From Devosia sp. 67-54 (lineage in GTDB: Bacteria; Pseudomonadota; Alphaproteobacteria; Rhizobiales; Devosiaceae), in assembly GCF_001899075.1 (NCBI RefSeq), contig NZ_MKVA01000011.1, positions 310,001 through 374,000 on the forward strand: a stretch of DNA of 64,000 nucleotides, read 5' to 3'. Of this stretch, positions 1 to 7,786 are shown piece after piece. Both the position numbers and the translations under genes were made by a program. How positions within the stretch are numbered: position 1 is the first letter of the stretch; each line of letters starts with the position of its first letter. The notes beneath the pieces were generated by a model, which saw only the letters and a list, made by a program, of their open reading frames with translations, did no database searches and had not been told where the DNA came from.

Positions 1-1809
1 ATGGCCGTCACCGGTCAGGATCTGCCCGGGCTCAACAAGCCCTCCACCCAGGCGCGGCGTCGCGAGGCGGCGCCGTCGCGGTGGTGGAGCGGCTTTCTGC
101 ACGAGGCGCAGAAGGGCATCGGCGGCGTCTCGCGCGTACTGGGTGCGGTGGTCTTCGGCAGCCTCACCCGGCGCATCGTGGTGCTCAACCTCGTGGCGCT
201 GGCGGTGCTGGTCACCGGCATCCTCTACCTCAACCAGTGGCGTGCCGGGCTCATCGATGCGCGCGTGCAGTCGCTGCGCGTGCAGGGCGAGATCATCGCC
301 GCCGCCATCGCCGCCTCGGCGACGGTCGACAGCGACGTCATCCAGGTCGATCCCGACCGGCTGCTGCAGCTCAAATCGGGCAGCGCCGTCTCGCCCTTCT
401 CCTATTACGATCCCAATCTCGAATTTCCGATCAACCCGGAGCGCGTCGCGCCGCTCCTGCGCAACCTCGTCACCCCAACGCGCACCCGTGCCCGCATCTA
501 CGACCAGTCGGGCTTCATGATCGTCGACAGCGCCTCGATCTACAGCAAGGGCGAGGTGATCCGCTCCGGCCGGCCGCTGGCCGGCTCGACCGCCGATGCC
601 AACAACGATTGGTGGACCTCGCTGATGAGCTGGGTCCCCGGCGACGATTTCCCGCCCTACAAGGAATACGGCGCCGACGAAGGCACCAAATACCCCGAGG
701 TCGCGGCGGCGCTGGGCGGTGCTCCCGCCGACGTGGTGCGCGTCGATTCCGACCATCAATTGGTGATTTCGGTGGCGGTGCCGGTGCAGCGCGTGCGCGC
801 CACCGTCGGCGTGCTGCTGCTTTCGACCGCTCCGGGCGAGATCGATTCCATCGTCGCCACCGAGCGCTGGGGCGTGCTGCGCATCGCGCTGGTCGCCGCC
901 ACCGTGACTATCGTGCTGTCGCTGCTGCTCGCCTCGACCATCGCCGGGCCGCTCCGCCGCCTGTCCGAGGCGGCCGAAAAGGTGCAGACCTCGCCCAGCT
1001 CGCGCGAGGAGATCCCCGATTTCACCTACCGCACCGACGAGGTCGGGCATCTGAGCCGCGCTCTGCGCTCGATGACCAGCTCGCTCTACAACCGCATCGA
1101 GGCGATCGAGCGCTTCGCCGCCGACGTGGCGCACGAGCTCAAGAACCCGCTGACCTCGCTGCGCTCGGCCGTCGAGACCCTGCCGAGGGCGAAGCGCCCC
1201 GAGGATGTCGAGCGGCTCAACGCCATCATCCAGCACGACGTGCGCCGCCTCGATCGGCTGATCTCGGACATCTCCAACGCCAGCCGCCTCGATGCCGAGC
1301 TGGCGCGCGGCACCTCCGAGCCGATCGAGCTCGACAAGCTCTGCGACGCCATGGTCGCCATCCAGAAGGACCTCGCCGCTTCCCGCGAGGTGAACGTCGT
1401 TCTGGAAAAGCACCAGGGCCGCTTCCCGGCGACCGTCATGGGCCACGACAGCCGGCTGGCGCAGGTGTTCAACAACCTCATCGACAACGCCGTGAGCTTT
1501 TCTCCTAAGGACAGCACGGTGACGGTGTCGATCGCGACCAGCGACGACAAGGTCGTCACCACCGTCAAGGACGAGGGCCCGGGCATCCGCGGCGACATCT
1601 CGCGCATCTTCCAGCGCTTCTACACCGACCGTCCGGACGGCGAGCATTTCGGCGACCATTCGGGGCTTGGCCTCGCCATCTCCAAGCAGATCATCGAGGC
1701 GCATCGCGGCACCATCTCCGCCGCCAACCGCACCGACCGCTCGGGCGCCGTCTTCACCGTCAGCCTGCCGCGCGTCGCCATCGACAAGCCGCAACGCCCG
1801 CGCAAATGA
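1..1809 (+). CDS. chvG: ChvG-type sensor histidine kinase
   Basis: Inner-membrane sensor kinase of the ChvG/ExoS/BvrS family, which phosphorylates the regulator ChvI in response to acid or envelope stress. The 602-residue protein has a cytoplasmic N-terminus, a membrane segment at about 59-77, a periplasmic domain of about 200 residues, a second membrane segment at about 291-312, a HAMP region, an H-box (VAHELKNPLTSL, acceptor His378) and an ATPase domain with DEGPGI and GLGLAI boxes. Its stop overlaps the hprK start, which matches the order known in Rhizobiales; chvI would lie left of the window. The first base of the window is the A of the ATG, so the upstream region and the start cannot be checked. 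Confidence 0.93.
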   Translation: MAVTGQDLPGLNKPSTQARRREAAPSRWWSGFLHEAQKGIGGVSRVLGAVVFGSLTRRIVVLNLVALAVLVTGILYLNQWRAGLIDARVQSLRVQGEIIAAAIAASATVDSDVIQVDPDRLLQLKSGSAVSPFSYYDPNLEFPINPERVAPLLRNLVTPTRTRARIYDQSGFMIVDSASIYSKGEVIRSGRPLAGSTADANNDWWTSLMSWVPGDDFPPYKEYGADEGTKYPEVAAALGGAPADVVRVDSDHQLVISVAVPVQRVRATVGVLLLSTAPGEIDSIVATERWGVLRIALVAATVTIVLSLLLASTIAGPLRRLSEAAEKVQTSPSSREEIPDFTYRTDEVGHLSRALRSMTSSLYNRIEAIERFAADVAHELKNPLTSLRSAVETLPRAKRPEDVERLNAIIQHDVRRLDRLISDISNASRLDAELARGTSEPIELDKLCDAMVAIQKDLAASREVNVVLEKHQGRFPATVMGHDSRLAQVFNNLIDNAVSFSPKDSTVTVSIATSDDKVVTTVKDEGPGIRGDISRIFQRFYTDRPDGEHFGDHSGLGLAISKQIIEAHRGTISAANRTDRSGAVFTVSLPRVAIDKPQRPRK

Positions 1810-2285
1810 GCCTCGTCAACATCCACGCGACCGGGCTGGTGCTGGGCAGGACCGGACTGATCCTGCGTGGTGCGCCGGGCTCCGGCAAATCCATCCTCGC
1901 GCTCGAACTGCTCGACGAATGGGCGCTGCGCGGCGTGCCGGCGAAGCTGGTCAGCGACGACCGCATCGACATCGAGCCGACGCCCGGCGGCCTTGTCATG
2001 CACGCCCCCAGAGCGATCGAGGGGCTGATCGAGCTGCGCGGGCGCGGCATCGTCAGCCGCCCCTTCCTGCGCCGGGCGCCGCTGCATCTGGTGATCGACC
2101 TCGTCGACGGCCTCGAGCGCATGGTCGAGGAGGATGCTTTGGTCACCGCGCTCGAGGGCGTCACGCTCGCGCGTTGCCCGGTGCCGCGCGCCGGCCTGGT
2201 GGATAGTCGCCATCAGATGTTGCTGATCCGCGAGGCGCTTCGGGCACTTAGCCCAACTCCCGCAACCCGGAAAAAAACCGCTTGA
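1806..2285 (+). CDS. hprK: Short HPr kinase/phosphorylase
   Basis: Kinase that phosphorylates HPr on serine and links carbon and nitrogen status to the incomplete PTS. At 159 residues it is the truncated alphaproteobacterial form: it consists only of the P-loop kinase core, with Walker A GAPGSGKS at residues 22-29, and lacks the N-terminal domain of Gram-positive HprK. The start ATG overlaps the chvG stop (ATGA), which indicates translational coupling. The presumed targets, EIIA and HPr, are the next two genes. The family role is established knowledge; activity here is inferred. Confidence 0.9.
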   Translation: MSLVNIHATGLVLGRTGLILRGAPGSGKSILALELLDEWALRGVPAKLVSDDRIDIEPTPGGLVMHAPRAIEGLIELRGRGIVSRPFLRRAPLHLVIDLVDGLERMVEEDALVTALEGVTLARCPVPRAGLVDSRHQMLLIREALRALSPTPATRKKTA

Positions 2286-2397
2286 AACACCTGAATCGAG
2301 GGGCAAGACTCGGCGCTTCACATCGGGGTCGGCTCCAGGACAGGGCTTCCCGCTCGGTGCAGTCGCGTCAGGGGGCTGGCGCGTTTGGGGATGGTGG

Positions 2398-2796
2398 ATG
2401 ATCGGTCTGGTTCTGGTGACGCATGGAGCGCTCGCCGTCGAGTTCAAATCCGCCCTCGAGCATGTGGTCGGCCCGCAGGAACAGGTCGAAACCGTGTGCA
2501 TCGGTCCCGATGACGACATGGAAGCGCGGCGCGAGGACATCATCGCCGCCGTCGAGAAGGCCAACACCGGCGACGGCGTGGTGATCCTCACCGACATGTT
2601 CGGCGGCACGCCCTCCAATCTCGCCATTTCGGTAATGAAGACCGTCGGCGCCGAGGTCATCGCCGGCGTCAACCTGCCCATGCTGGTGAAGCTCACCCGC
2701 GTCCGCTCCGACCTCGAGATCAAGCAGGCGGTCACCATGGCCGCCGAGGCCGGGCGGAAATACATCAATGTCGCCAGCGAGTCGCTTGGCGGCTGA
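2398..2796 (+). CDS. PTS EIIA component, mannose family
   Basis: Soluble phosphocarrier of the EIIA-Man family, 132 residues. The N-terminal motif LVTHGALA contains the phospho-acceptor His9, and the ILTDMFGGTPSN segment is characteristic of the family. No sugar-specific EIIB or EIIC is nearby, so this is part of the regulatory (incomplete) PTS typical of Rhizobiales, receiving phosphate from HPr rather than transporting sugar. About 110 bp separate it from hprK, and HPr follows 26 bp downstream. Confidence 0.92.
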   Translation: MIGLVLVTHGALAVEFKSALEHVVGPQEQVETVCIGPDDDMEARREDIIAAVEKANTGDGVVILTDMFGGTPSNLAISVMKTVGAEVIAGVNLPMLVKLTRVRSDLEIKQAVTMAAEAGRKYINVASESLGG

Positions 2797-2822
2797 CCCG
2801 TTTCCGGCATACAGTTTTGCTC

Positions 2823-3140
2823 ATGGATGCTGCGGCGAATGCCGGCCGGGCGCTGGCGCAACAACTCACCATCGTCAACCGCAAGGGCCTGCACGCCCGC
2901 GCCTCGGCGCGCTTCGTGCGCATGGCCGAATGCTTCGACGCCGACATCAAGGTCACCCGCGACGGCACCACCGTTTCCGGCGGGTCAATCATGGGACTCA
3001 TGATGCTGGGAGCCGGACCGGGCAGCACCATTCTCGTGCAAGCCACTGGCAAGCAGGCCCGCGAAGCGCTGGATGCCATCACCATCCTCGTCGAAAACGG
3101 CTTCGACGAAGACAATGAAGGTGTCGGCGCGACGGACTGA
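2823..3140 (+). CDS. ptsH: HPr phosphocarrier protein
   Basis: Small PTS phosphocarrier, 105 residues. NRKGLHARAS carries the phosphorylated His24, and GGSIMGLMML holds the regulatory serine region that HprK modifies. A TTG two codons upstream (2817) keeps the frame open, but the ATG at 2823 is the better start. It forms a functional trio with hprK and the EIIA gene. Enzyme I (PtsP) is not in the window. Confidence 0.92.
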   Translation: MDAAANAGRALAQQLTIVNRKGLHARASARFVRMAECFDADIKVTRDGTTVSGGSIMGLMMLGAGPGSTILVQATGKQAREALDAITILVENGFDEDNEGVGATD

Positions 3141-3168
3141 AGGCCCAGCGCGGGTATCATCCGCTAGC

Positions 3169-3188
3169 ATATAAAGCTTTCTTTATAT
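3169..3188. promoter_or_regulatory. Palindromic operator upstream of ahcY
   Basis: ATATAAAGCTTTCTTTATAT: two perfect 8-base inverted arms around a 4-base spacer, 62 bp before the ahcY ATG. It is strikingly AT-rich in a GC-rich region. Its form resembles operators described for SahR, the ArsR-family S-adenosylhomocysteine sensor that controls methyl-cycle genes in Proteobacteria. That assignment is from memory and inference; no sahR gene lies in the window. Confidence 0.6.
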
Positions 3189-3250
3189 CACCTTGCCCGC
3201 TGGCGCGTCCGTCTCTATAAGGCGCCGCACACGCATCCCGGAGACATGCA

Positions 3251-4642
3251 ATGGCCGACTACGCCGTCAAAGACATTTCGCTCGCCGACTATGGCCGCAA
3301 GGAAATCGGCATGGCCGAGATCGAGATGCCCGGCTTGATGGCCATCCGTGAGGAATTTGCCGCCGCGCAGCCGCTCAAGGGTGCACGCATCGCCGGCTCG
3401 CTGCACATGACCATCCAGACCGCCGTGCTGATCGAGACGCTGGTGGCGCTCGGCGCCGATGTCCGCTGGGTGAGCTGCAATATCTTTTCGACCCAGGATC
3501 ACGCCGCCGCCGCCATCGCCAAGGCTGGCATTCCGGTGTTCGCCCACAAGGGCGAGAGCCTCGAAGAATACTGGGCCTTCACCGACCGCATGATGGATTG
3601 GCCGGGCGGGCAGACCCCCAACATGATCCTCGACGATGGCGGCGATGCCACCATGCTGGTCCTCACCGGTGCCAAGGCCGAGCAGGACCCGTCCATCCTC
3701 GCCAAACCAGCCAATGAGGAAGAAGAGATCTTCTTCGCCACCATCAAGGCGCGCCTCGCCAAGGATCCGAATTTCTATTCGAAGATCCGCGCCAATATCC
3801 GCGGCGTCTCCGAAGAGACCACCACCGGCGTGATGCGGCTCTATCAGCTCCAGGAAAAGGGCGAGCTGCCCTTCCCGGCGATCAACGTCAACGACAGCGT
3901 CACCAAGTCCAAATTCGACAACAAATACGGCACCCGGGAATCGCTGGTCGATGCCATCCGCCGCGGCACCGACGTGATGCTGGCCGGCAAGGTGGCGATC
4001 GTCTGCGGCTATGGCGACGTTGGCAAGGGCTCGGCTGCCTCGCTGCGCGGCGCCGGCGCCCGTGTGCTGGTCACCGAAATCGATCCGATCTGCGCGCTGC
4101 AGGCGGCGATGGACGGTTTCGAGGTGGTGACGCTCGAGGACGCGGCGCATCGCGCCGACATCGTGGTGAGCGCCACCGGCAACAAGGACATCATCACCGT
4201 CGACGCCATGCGGCAGATGAAGGACATGGCCATCGTCTGCAACATCGGCCATTTCGACAACGAGATCGATGTCGCGGGCCTGCGCAATTTCAAATGGACC
4301 AACGTCAAGCCGCAGGTCGATCTGGTCGAGCTCGCCTCGGGCAAGCGCATCGTGCTGCTGTCGGAGGGCCGGCTCGTCAACCTCGGCAACGCCACCGGCC
4401 ATCCGAGCTTCGTGATGTCGGCGTCCTTCTCCAACCAGACGCTGGCGCAGATCGAACTGTGGACCAACGGCAAGTCGCTCGAGCACAAGGTGCACGTGCT
4501 GCCCAAGCGCCTCGACGAGAAGGTGGCCGAGCTGCATCTCGCCAAGCTCGGCGCCAAGCTGACGCAGCTCACCAAGCCGCAGGCCGACTATATCGGCGTG
4601 CCGCAGCATGGCCCGTTCAAGTCCGACCAGTATCGCTACTGA
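3251..4642 (+). CDS. ahcY: Adenosylhomocysteinase
   Basis: Cytoplasmic NAD-dependent enzyme that reversibly hydrolyses S-adenosylhomocysteine to adenosine and homocysteine, keeping methyltransferases free of product inhibition. The 463-residue length is normal for the bacterial enzyme. Visible hallmarks are the substrate segment [16 protein letters not shown], the NAD-binding [13 protein letters not shown], and the C-terminal KSDQYRY. The ATG lies a few bases after a GGAGA sequence. A palindromic operator 62 bp upstream suggests control by S-adenosylhomocysteine level. Confidence 0.97.
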   Translation: MADYAVKDISLADYGRKEIGMAEIEMPGLMAIREEFAAAQPLKGARIAGSLHMTIQTAVLIETLVALGADVRWVSCNIFSTQDHAAAAIAKAGIPVFAHKGESLEEYWAFTDRMMDWPGGQTPNMILDDGGDATMLVLTGAKAEQDPSILAKPANEEEEIFFATIKARLAKDPNFYSKIRANIRGVSEETTTGVMRLYQLQEKGELPFPAINVNDSVTKSKFDNKYGTRESLVDAIRRGTDVMLAGKVAIVCGYGDVGKGSAASLRGAGARVLVTEIDPICALQAAMDGFEVVTLEDAAHRADIVVSATGNKDIITVDAMRQMKDMAIVCNIGHFDNEIDVAGLRNFKWTNVKPQVDLVELASGKRIVLLSEGRLVNLGNATGHPSFVMSASFSNQTLAQIELWTNGKSLEHKVHVLPKRLDEKVAELHLAKLGAKLTQLTKPQADYIGVPQHGPFKSDQYRY

Positions 4643-4718
4643 TTTTCGGCCTCGGGGCGGCGTCGCATGGCGCCGTCTCCCGCCTCAGGCTGCCACGCCG
4701 GCTGCCGAGCTTCGAGCG

Positions 4719-4837
4719 TTAACCAATCGTTCACTGTTCGGTCCACGGTCAATCGCCATGTTTGGCGATTTGCCCGCTGTGCACAGTGACGAGGACTCTT
4801 TTTCGCGACTCGTCGCCTCGCTATGGTTGGATGATTC
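4719..4837 (+). promoter_or_regulatory. Leader of divL with GANTC cluster
   Basis: The 330 bp between ahcY and the kinase hold no gene. They contain three GANTC sites (4794, 4807, 4833), with two more just inside the next gene (4986, 5004), and a TTAACCAA sequence at 4719 that resembles a CtrA half-site. GANTC is the methylation target of CcrM, and clusters of it mark promoters regulated by GcrA/CcrM in alphaproteobacteria. No clear -35/-10 pair was identified. Confidence 0.35.
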
Positions 4838-4972
4838 GGGGGCACCCTCACAGCCCGGCGCTGCCGGGATACCGTGAGGAAGCGGTCGATGGGCGCCAGC
4901 GTTTTCCGGCGATTGAAGTGATCTGCCCCGGCGGGGCAGGTGGTGGCGGTTCAATTTACCGGAGTTTGGTGC

Positions 4973-7324
4973 ATGCGGCCGGAGCGATTCCGGAGACGAT
5001 TGGGATTCGCGCTTGGCGCTTCGGCTCCCTTGACACTTCTGACTGCCGCCCCGGCGCTGAGCCAGGGCCTGGGGACACCCAATCTTGCCAGCACCGTGCC
5101 GCTCGCCATCGCGCTGGGCGCCGGCGCCTTTGCGCTGGTGGCCCTGGCGCTGGTGCGCCGCATCGTTCGCGACAGTCGCGAGGCGCAGCGCCGTGCCACC
5201 GACCAGGTGGCGTCGTTGCGGGCCATGGTCGACGACTATGAGGCGCTGCTGTCGGGCACCGGCGAGATCACCGTGGTATGGGGCGGCCGTACCGGCAATA
5301 CGCGTCTTCTGGGTCCCGCCTCCGCGGTGCTGCCGAACGGCCGCCGCGTCGAGGCGATCCTCGATTTCGACACCTGGCTGAACGAGCAGGACGCGGCCCT
5401 GCTGGCCAGTCGGGTCAACGATCTGCGCAGCGGCGGGCAGGGCTTCGATGTGGTGCTGCCAGCCCGCGACGGCCGCCAGATGCGGGTCATGGGCTGGGCT
5501 CTGGGCGCCGGCGCCGCCATGCGCGTGCGCCCCACGCTGCACCAGCCCGACGCACGCCCTGCCAATCGCACCGACGATGTCGCCGCGGTGCTGGCGGCCC
5601 TGCCGGACCCCGCTGTGCTGTTCGGCGATGGCCGCAAGGTGGCCTTCGCCAATCCCGCCTACGAGGCGCTGGCCCGGGGCCAGGCGGTGCCGGTCGCCGA
5701 CCTCGCCGCCGCGCATGGACTCGATCTGGTTGAGGTGGCGCTGCCGATTGGCCGCATCGGCTATCTGCGGCAAAGGCCGGTACCGGCCAAGGCCGCACCG
5801 GCGCAGGCCGAGGGTCTGGCGCATCTGGGCGCCATCATCGATGCGCTCGCTACGCCCATTGCCATCTTCAATGCCAGCCGTGAGCTGGTACAGTGCAACC
5901 GCGCTTATGCCGCGCTCTGGCGGCTCGATCCCAAATGGCTGCAGCCGGGCCTCGACGAGCGCGCGATCCTCGACAAGCTGAGGACCATGGGCATGCTGCC
6001 CGCCGAGCCCGACTACCAGGCCTGGCGCGCCAAGCACCTGCAATCCTACACCATCAAGGCGCCGCGCGAGAGCGACCCCTGGTACCTGCCCGACGGGCGC
6101 GTGGTGCAGGTGATCTCGGCGCCGGCCGGCCCGCAGGGCGGCGTCATCTATGTCTTCGAGGACATCACCGACCAGCTCAAGCTCAAGAGCCAGCACCGCA
6201 CCCAGATCGACGTGCAGCGCTCGACCCTCAACGCGCTGACCGAGGGCGTTGCGGTGTTCGGCACCAATGGCCGGCTGACGCTCTCCAATCCGCGCCTGTC
6301 GACGCTGTGGAAGCTGCCGACCAACCTGCTCGAGACCAATCCGCACATCGACCAGATCGTCGAAGCCGTGGGCCGCGTCCTGCCCGAGGATGGCGCCAGC
6401 CTGTGGCGCAACCTCAAGCGCGGCATCGTCGACCTCAACCCCACGCGCACCGACACCAGCGGCCGCATCACCCGGGCCGACGGCCGCATGCTGGACTACG
6501 CCATCACCCGCCTGCCGGACGGGCAGACGATGATGACCTTCGTCGACGTCACCGAAAGCGCCAACTACCAGCGCGTACTGACCGAGCGCAACGAGGCGCT
6601 GATCACCGCCGACCGGCTGAAGGACGCCTTCGTGCAAAACGTCAGCTACGAGCTGCGCAGCCCGCTCACCAACATCATCGGCTTTGCCGACCTGCTGGCG
6701 TCGGAGGCGGTCGGTCCGCTCAATGACAAGCAGAAGGCCTACACCGACTATATCCGCGCCTCGTCGGTGACGCTGGGCGTGCTCATCGACAACATCCTCG
6801 ATCTCGCCACGGTCGATGCCGGCATCGCCGAGCTGCAGCCCGAAGCGCAGGACGTGCCGGCGCTGATCGAGAAGGCGCGCGCCGGCCTGGCCGCCACCTT
6901 CCCGGAGGTCGACGGCGAAAAGCCGCTCAACATCCGCGTCGAGATCCCCGACGCCCTGCCGCCGCTCTATGCCGACGGCACCCGCATCGTGCAAATCCTC
7001 TACAACCTGCTGTCGATGGCGGCGCGCTTCTCCGAACCGGGCGGGCTCGTGACGCTGACGGCGGTTTCGCGCGGCGGACGGATGCTGTTCACCGTCGAGG
7101 ACGAGGGAGCGCAGACCAGCGAGCAGATGCGGGCCGCGCTCAGCGATCGCGGCGACGCCTCGGGCCGCCAGCGCGGCGTCGGGCTTGGCCTCGCCATCGT
7201 GCGCAGCTTCGTCAGCCTGCATGGCGGCACCATCAGCGTGGAGCGGCGCGAGCCGCGGGGCAGCCGCGTGGTGGTGAGCCTGCCGCTGAAGGCCGCCATC
7301 GCCGCTCCGACGGCGGCGGAATAG
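4973..7324 (+). CDS. divL: DivL-like kinase with Tyr at phospho-site
   Basis: Membrane-anchored PAS/kinase protein, 783 residues, resembling Caulobacter DivL, which regulates CckA and hence CtrA activity. The order is an N-terminal signal/membrane region, a second hydrophobic segment near residues 45-65, several PAS-like regions, a dimerisation helix and an ATPase domain (VEDEGA, GVGLGLAIV). The H-box reads NVSYELRSPL, so Tyr559 replaces the phosphorylated His, the defining feature of DivL. An in-frame GTG lies upstream at 4940, but the ATG at 4973 has GGAG 8 bases before it. The position between ahcY and tsaE also fits rhizobial divL. Confidence 0.85.
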   Translation: MRPERFRRRLGFALGASAPLTLLTAAPALSQGLGTPNLASTVPLAIALGAGAFALVALALVRRIVRDSREAQRRATDQVASLRAMVDDYEALLSGTGEITVVWGGRTGNTRLLGPASAVLPNGRRVEAILDFDTWLNEQDAALLASRVNDLRSGGQGFDVVLPARDGRQMRVMGWALGAGAAMRVRPTLHQPDARPANRTDDVAAVLAALPDPAVLFGDGRKVAFANPAYEALARGQAVPVADLAAAHGLDLVEVALPIGRIGYLRQRPVPAKAAPAQAEGLAHLGAIIDALATPIAIFNASRELVQCNRAYAALWRLDPKWLQPGLDERAILDKLRTMGMLPAEPDYQAWRAKHLQSYTIKAPRESDPWYLPDGRVVQVISAPAGPQGGVIYVFEDITDQLKLKSQHRTQIDVQRSTLNALTEGVAVFGTNGRLTLSNPRLSTLWKLPTNLLETNPHIDQIVEAVGRVLPEDGASLWRNLKRGIVDLNPTRTDTSGRITRADGRMLDYAITRLPDGQTMMTFVDVTESANYQRVLTERNEALITADRLKDAFVQNVSYELRSPLTNIIGFADLLASEAVGPLNDKQKAYTDYIRASSVTLGVLIDNILDLATVDAGIAELQPEAQDVPALIEKARAGLAATFPEVDGEKPLNIRVEIPDALPPLYADGTRIVQILYNLLSMAARFSEPGGLVTLTAVSRGGRMLFTVEDEGAQTSEQMRAALSDRGDASGRQRGVGLGLAIVRSFVSLHGGTISVERREPRGSRVVVSLPLKAAIAAPTAAE

Positions 7325-7357
7325 GCATCGCCGCCGGCCTTGTGCTAGTGCTCGGGC

Positions 7358-7786
7358 ATGGGAATCGAGCGCATCTTTCTGGCGGACGACGCGGCCACCG
7401 CGGCGCTTGGCGCACGCCTCGCCGCGCTGCTTCGGCCGGGCGATACGGTGCTGCTCGAGGGAGGCCTCGGAGCCGGAAAAACCACGCTGGCACGGGCACT
7501 TATCCGGACGCTGACGAACGATGCGGCGCTCGACGTGCCGTCCCCGAGCTTCGCCCTGGTGCAGCCCTACGAGACCCCCGACGGGGTGCCGGTCCTGCAT
7601 GCCGACCTCTACCGGATCGGCGATCCGCGCGAGGTCGACGAACTCGGCCTGTTCGACCGCCCCGACGCCATCGTGCTGGTCGAATGGCCCGAGCGCGCCC
7701 GTGACACACTGTCAGGTTCTCTCCGGTCGGTGACGCTGTCCATCCCTGACACACGCACGGGGCGTGTCGCGGAGGTCGCATGGTGA
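7358..7786 (+). CDS. tsaE: tRNA t6A synthesis ATPase TsaE
   Basis: ATPase that works with TsaB and TsaD to make the threonylcarbamoyl-adenosine (t6A37) of ANN-decoding tRNAs. The 142 residues include the P-loop GGLGAGKTT, the PSPSFALV switch region and the HADLYRI and LVEWPERA motifs of the family. It overlaps the start of addB by 7 bases. In many relatives an aminoglycoside phosphotransferase-like gene and a nucleotidyltransferase gene sit between tsaE and addB; here they are absent. Confidence 0.93.
   Translation: MGIERIFLADDAATAALGARLAALLRPGDTVLLEGGLGAGKTTLARALIRTLTNDAALDVPSPSFALVQPYETPDGVPVLHADLYRIGDPREVDELGLFDRPDAIVLVEWPERARDTLSGSLRSVTLSIPDTRTGRVAEVAW

Noticed and set aside
3141-3250. 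SAH or SAM riboswitch before ahcY
   Set aside because: The leader after the palindrome is too short and lacks the conserved riboswitch core; the palindrome explains control better.
4685-7600. 971-residue minus-strand open frame
   Set aside because: It is antisense to the DivL-like gene, which has clear kinase motifs.
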